Shown here: in pieces, positions 63,662-64,000 of the stretch
Numbering within the stretch: the stretch's first letter is position 1
How the letters are laid out: every line of letters starts with the position of its first letter
DNA from: Candidatus Cloacimonetes bacterium HGW-Cloacimonetes-2
GTDB lineage: Bacteria; Cloacimonadota; Cloacimonadia; Cloacimonadales; Cloacimonadaceae
DNA length: 64,000 nt
Assembly: GCA_002842035.1 (NCBI GenBank)
Contig: PHBP01000007.1
Coordinates: 1 to 64,000 of the forward strand
Direction of reading: 5' to 3'
Made by a program: the position numbers and the translations under genes
The notes under the pieces: generated by a model
Databases searched by the model: none
Seen by the model: only the letters and a program-made list of their open reading frames with translations
Told to the model about the DNA's origin: nothing

Positions 63662-64000
63662 ATGAAGACTATCGTAATCTCTGATCTTGGCAGCACCAAA
63701 ACCAAGACTGTCGCAATAAGTAACATTGATGGCAGGTATTCTCTAAAAGCCATCAGCAAGCACGATACTACTGTGGAAGCTCCTTCAAACGACGTAATCA
63801 TCGGTCTGGAAAATAGCATCAGCGAAATCACACAAGATAAGGACTTTGAGCTTTATTGCACCAGTAGCGCAGGCGGTGGATTGCAGATATTGGTAATCGG
63901 GCTTACGATGTTTGATTCTGCGAGTAGCGGAAAACGTGCTGCTTATGGAGCAGGCGGTGTGATCCTCGATACTTTCGCACTGGATGACAAGCGTAATGCT
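63662..64000 (+). CDS. MutL/GlmL-type accessory protein of amino-acid mutase (3' end missing)
   Basis: The reading frame is open to the window edge (113 codons). It opens MKTIVISDLGSTKTK, an ASKHA-type phosphate-binding loop, and continues LYCTSSAGGGLQILVIGLTMFDSASSGKRAAYGAGGVIL, which matches the MutL/GlmL family. These ATPases are thought to reactivate or protect B12-dependent glutamate mutase and related aminomutases. It would agree with an amino-acid-fermenting lifestyle; neighbouring mutase genes must lie beyond the window. Start ATG behind AAAGGA; C-terminus not visible. Confidence 0.85.
   Translation, partial: MKTIVISDLGSTKTKTVAISNIDGRYSLKAISKHDTTVEAPSNDVIIGLENSISEITQDKDFELYCTSSAGGGLQILVIGLTMFDSASSGKRAAYGAGGVILDTFALDDKRNA

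Overview
The window looks like a chromosomal segment of a Gram-negative anaerobe of the FCB superphylum, most likely Candidatus Cloacimonadota (Cloacimonas-like). This is inferred from gene content: proteins ending in type IX secretion (T9SS/FlgD-like) C-terminal sorting domains, PorV/PorQ-type and PorE-like outer-membrane proteins, a cytidylate kinase-IspH fusion upstream of ribosomal protein S1, a bacterial V-type ATPase with a DUF2764 gene, and a MutL/GlmL-type accessory protein of amino-acid mutases. Another FCB lineage cannot be excluded. There are no rRNA genes, CRISPR arrays, insertion sequences or phage genes; one tRNA (Leu, CAA) is present. Layout, 0-6 kb: a T9SS cargo protein built of chitobiase C-terminal-like repeats, a PorV/PorQ-like protein and a PorE-like OmpA protein, closed by a strong terminator. 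6-13.5 kb: gyrB, gyrA, a small lipoprotein, a cold-shock protein and a YgiQ radical SAM protein. 13.8-18.7 kb: envelope genes, namely two small beta-barrel-like proteins, a MATE exporter, LemA and a PAP2 phosphatase with an extra domain. 18.7-22.5 kb: rpsA and cmk-ispH on the minus strand. 22.9-25.9 kb: a large CapA/PKD/T9SS protein. 25.9-35.2 kb: a tightly packed nine-gene minus-strand operon (maf, amidohydrolase, unknown, gltX, unknown membrane protein, polysaccharide-deacetylase-like, uppP, holA, malQ). 35.7-45.9 kb: serC with its own terminator, then a run of overlapping genes: TolQ/ExbB, TolR/ExbD and TonB-like genes, folP, diadenylate cyclase, coaE, a DUF4175-like membrane coiled-coil protein and a TPR protein. 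46-48.3 kb: another T9SS cargo and a flavin reductase-like gene. 48.4-55.9 kb: the V-ATPase operon E-DUF2764-A-B-D-I-K, with a rotor subunit carrying the complete Na+-ligand set known from Enterococcus hirae. 56.4-63.3 kb: tRNA-Leu, a second PorV-like gene, an M6-type metalloprotease with a sorting domain, and three tandem paralogues of an unnamed envelope family. The last gene, mutL-like, runs off the end. The most unusual feature is non-coding. Each of the seven gene-free gaps longer than about 300 bp contains one array of 11-bp tandem repeats (consensus CAGGATNNAAG, or a variant in one gap), and several share flanking blocks and a small hairpin at the array edge. One gap holds a second 11-bp array with a different unit. 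I do not recognise this as a named family; it is the best candidate in the window for an undescribed element.
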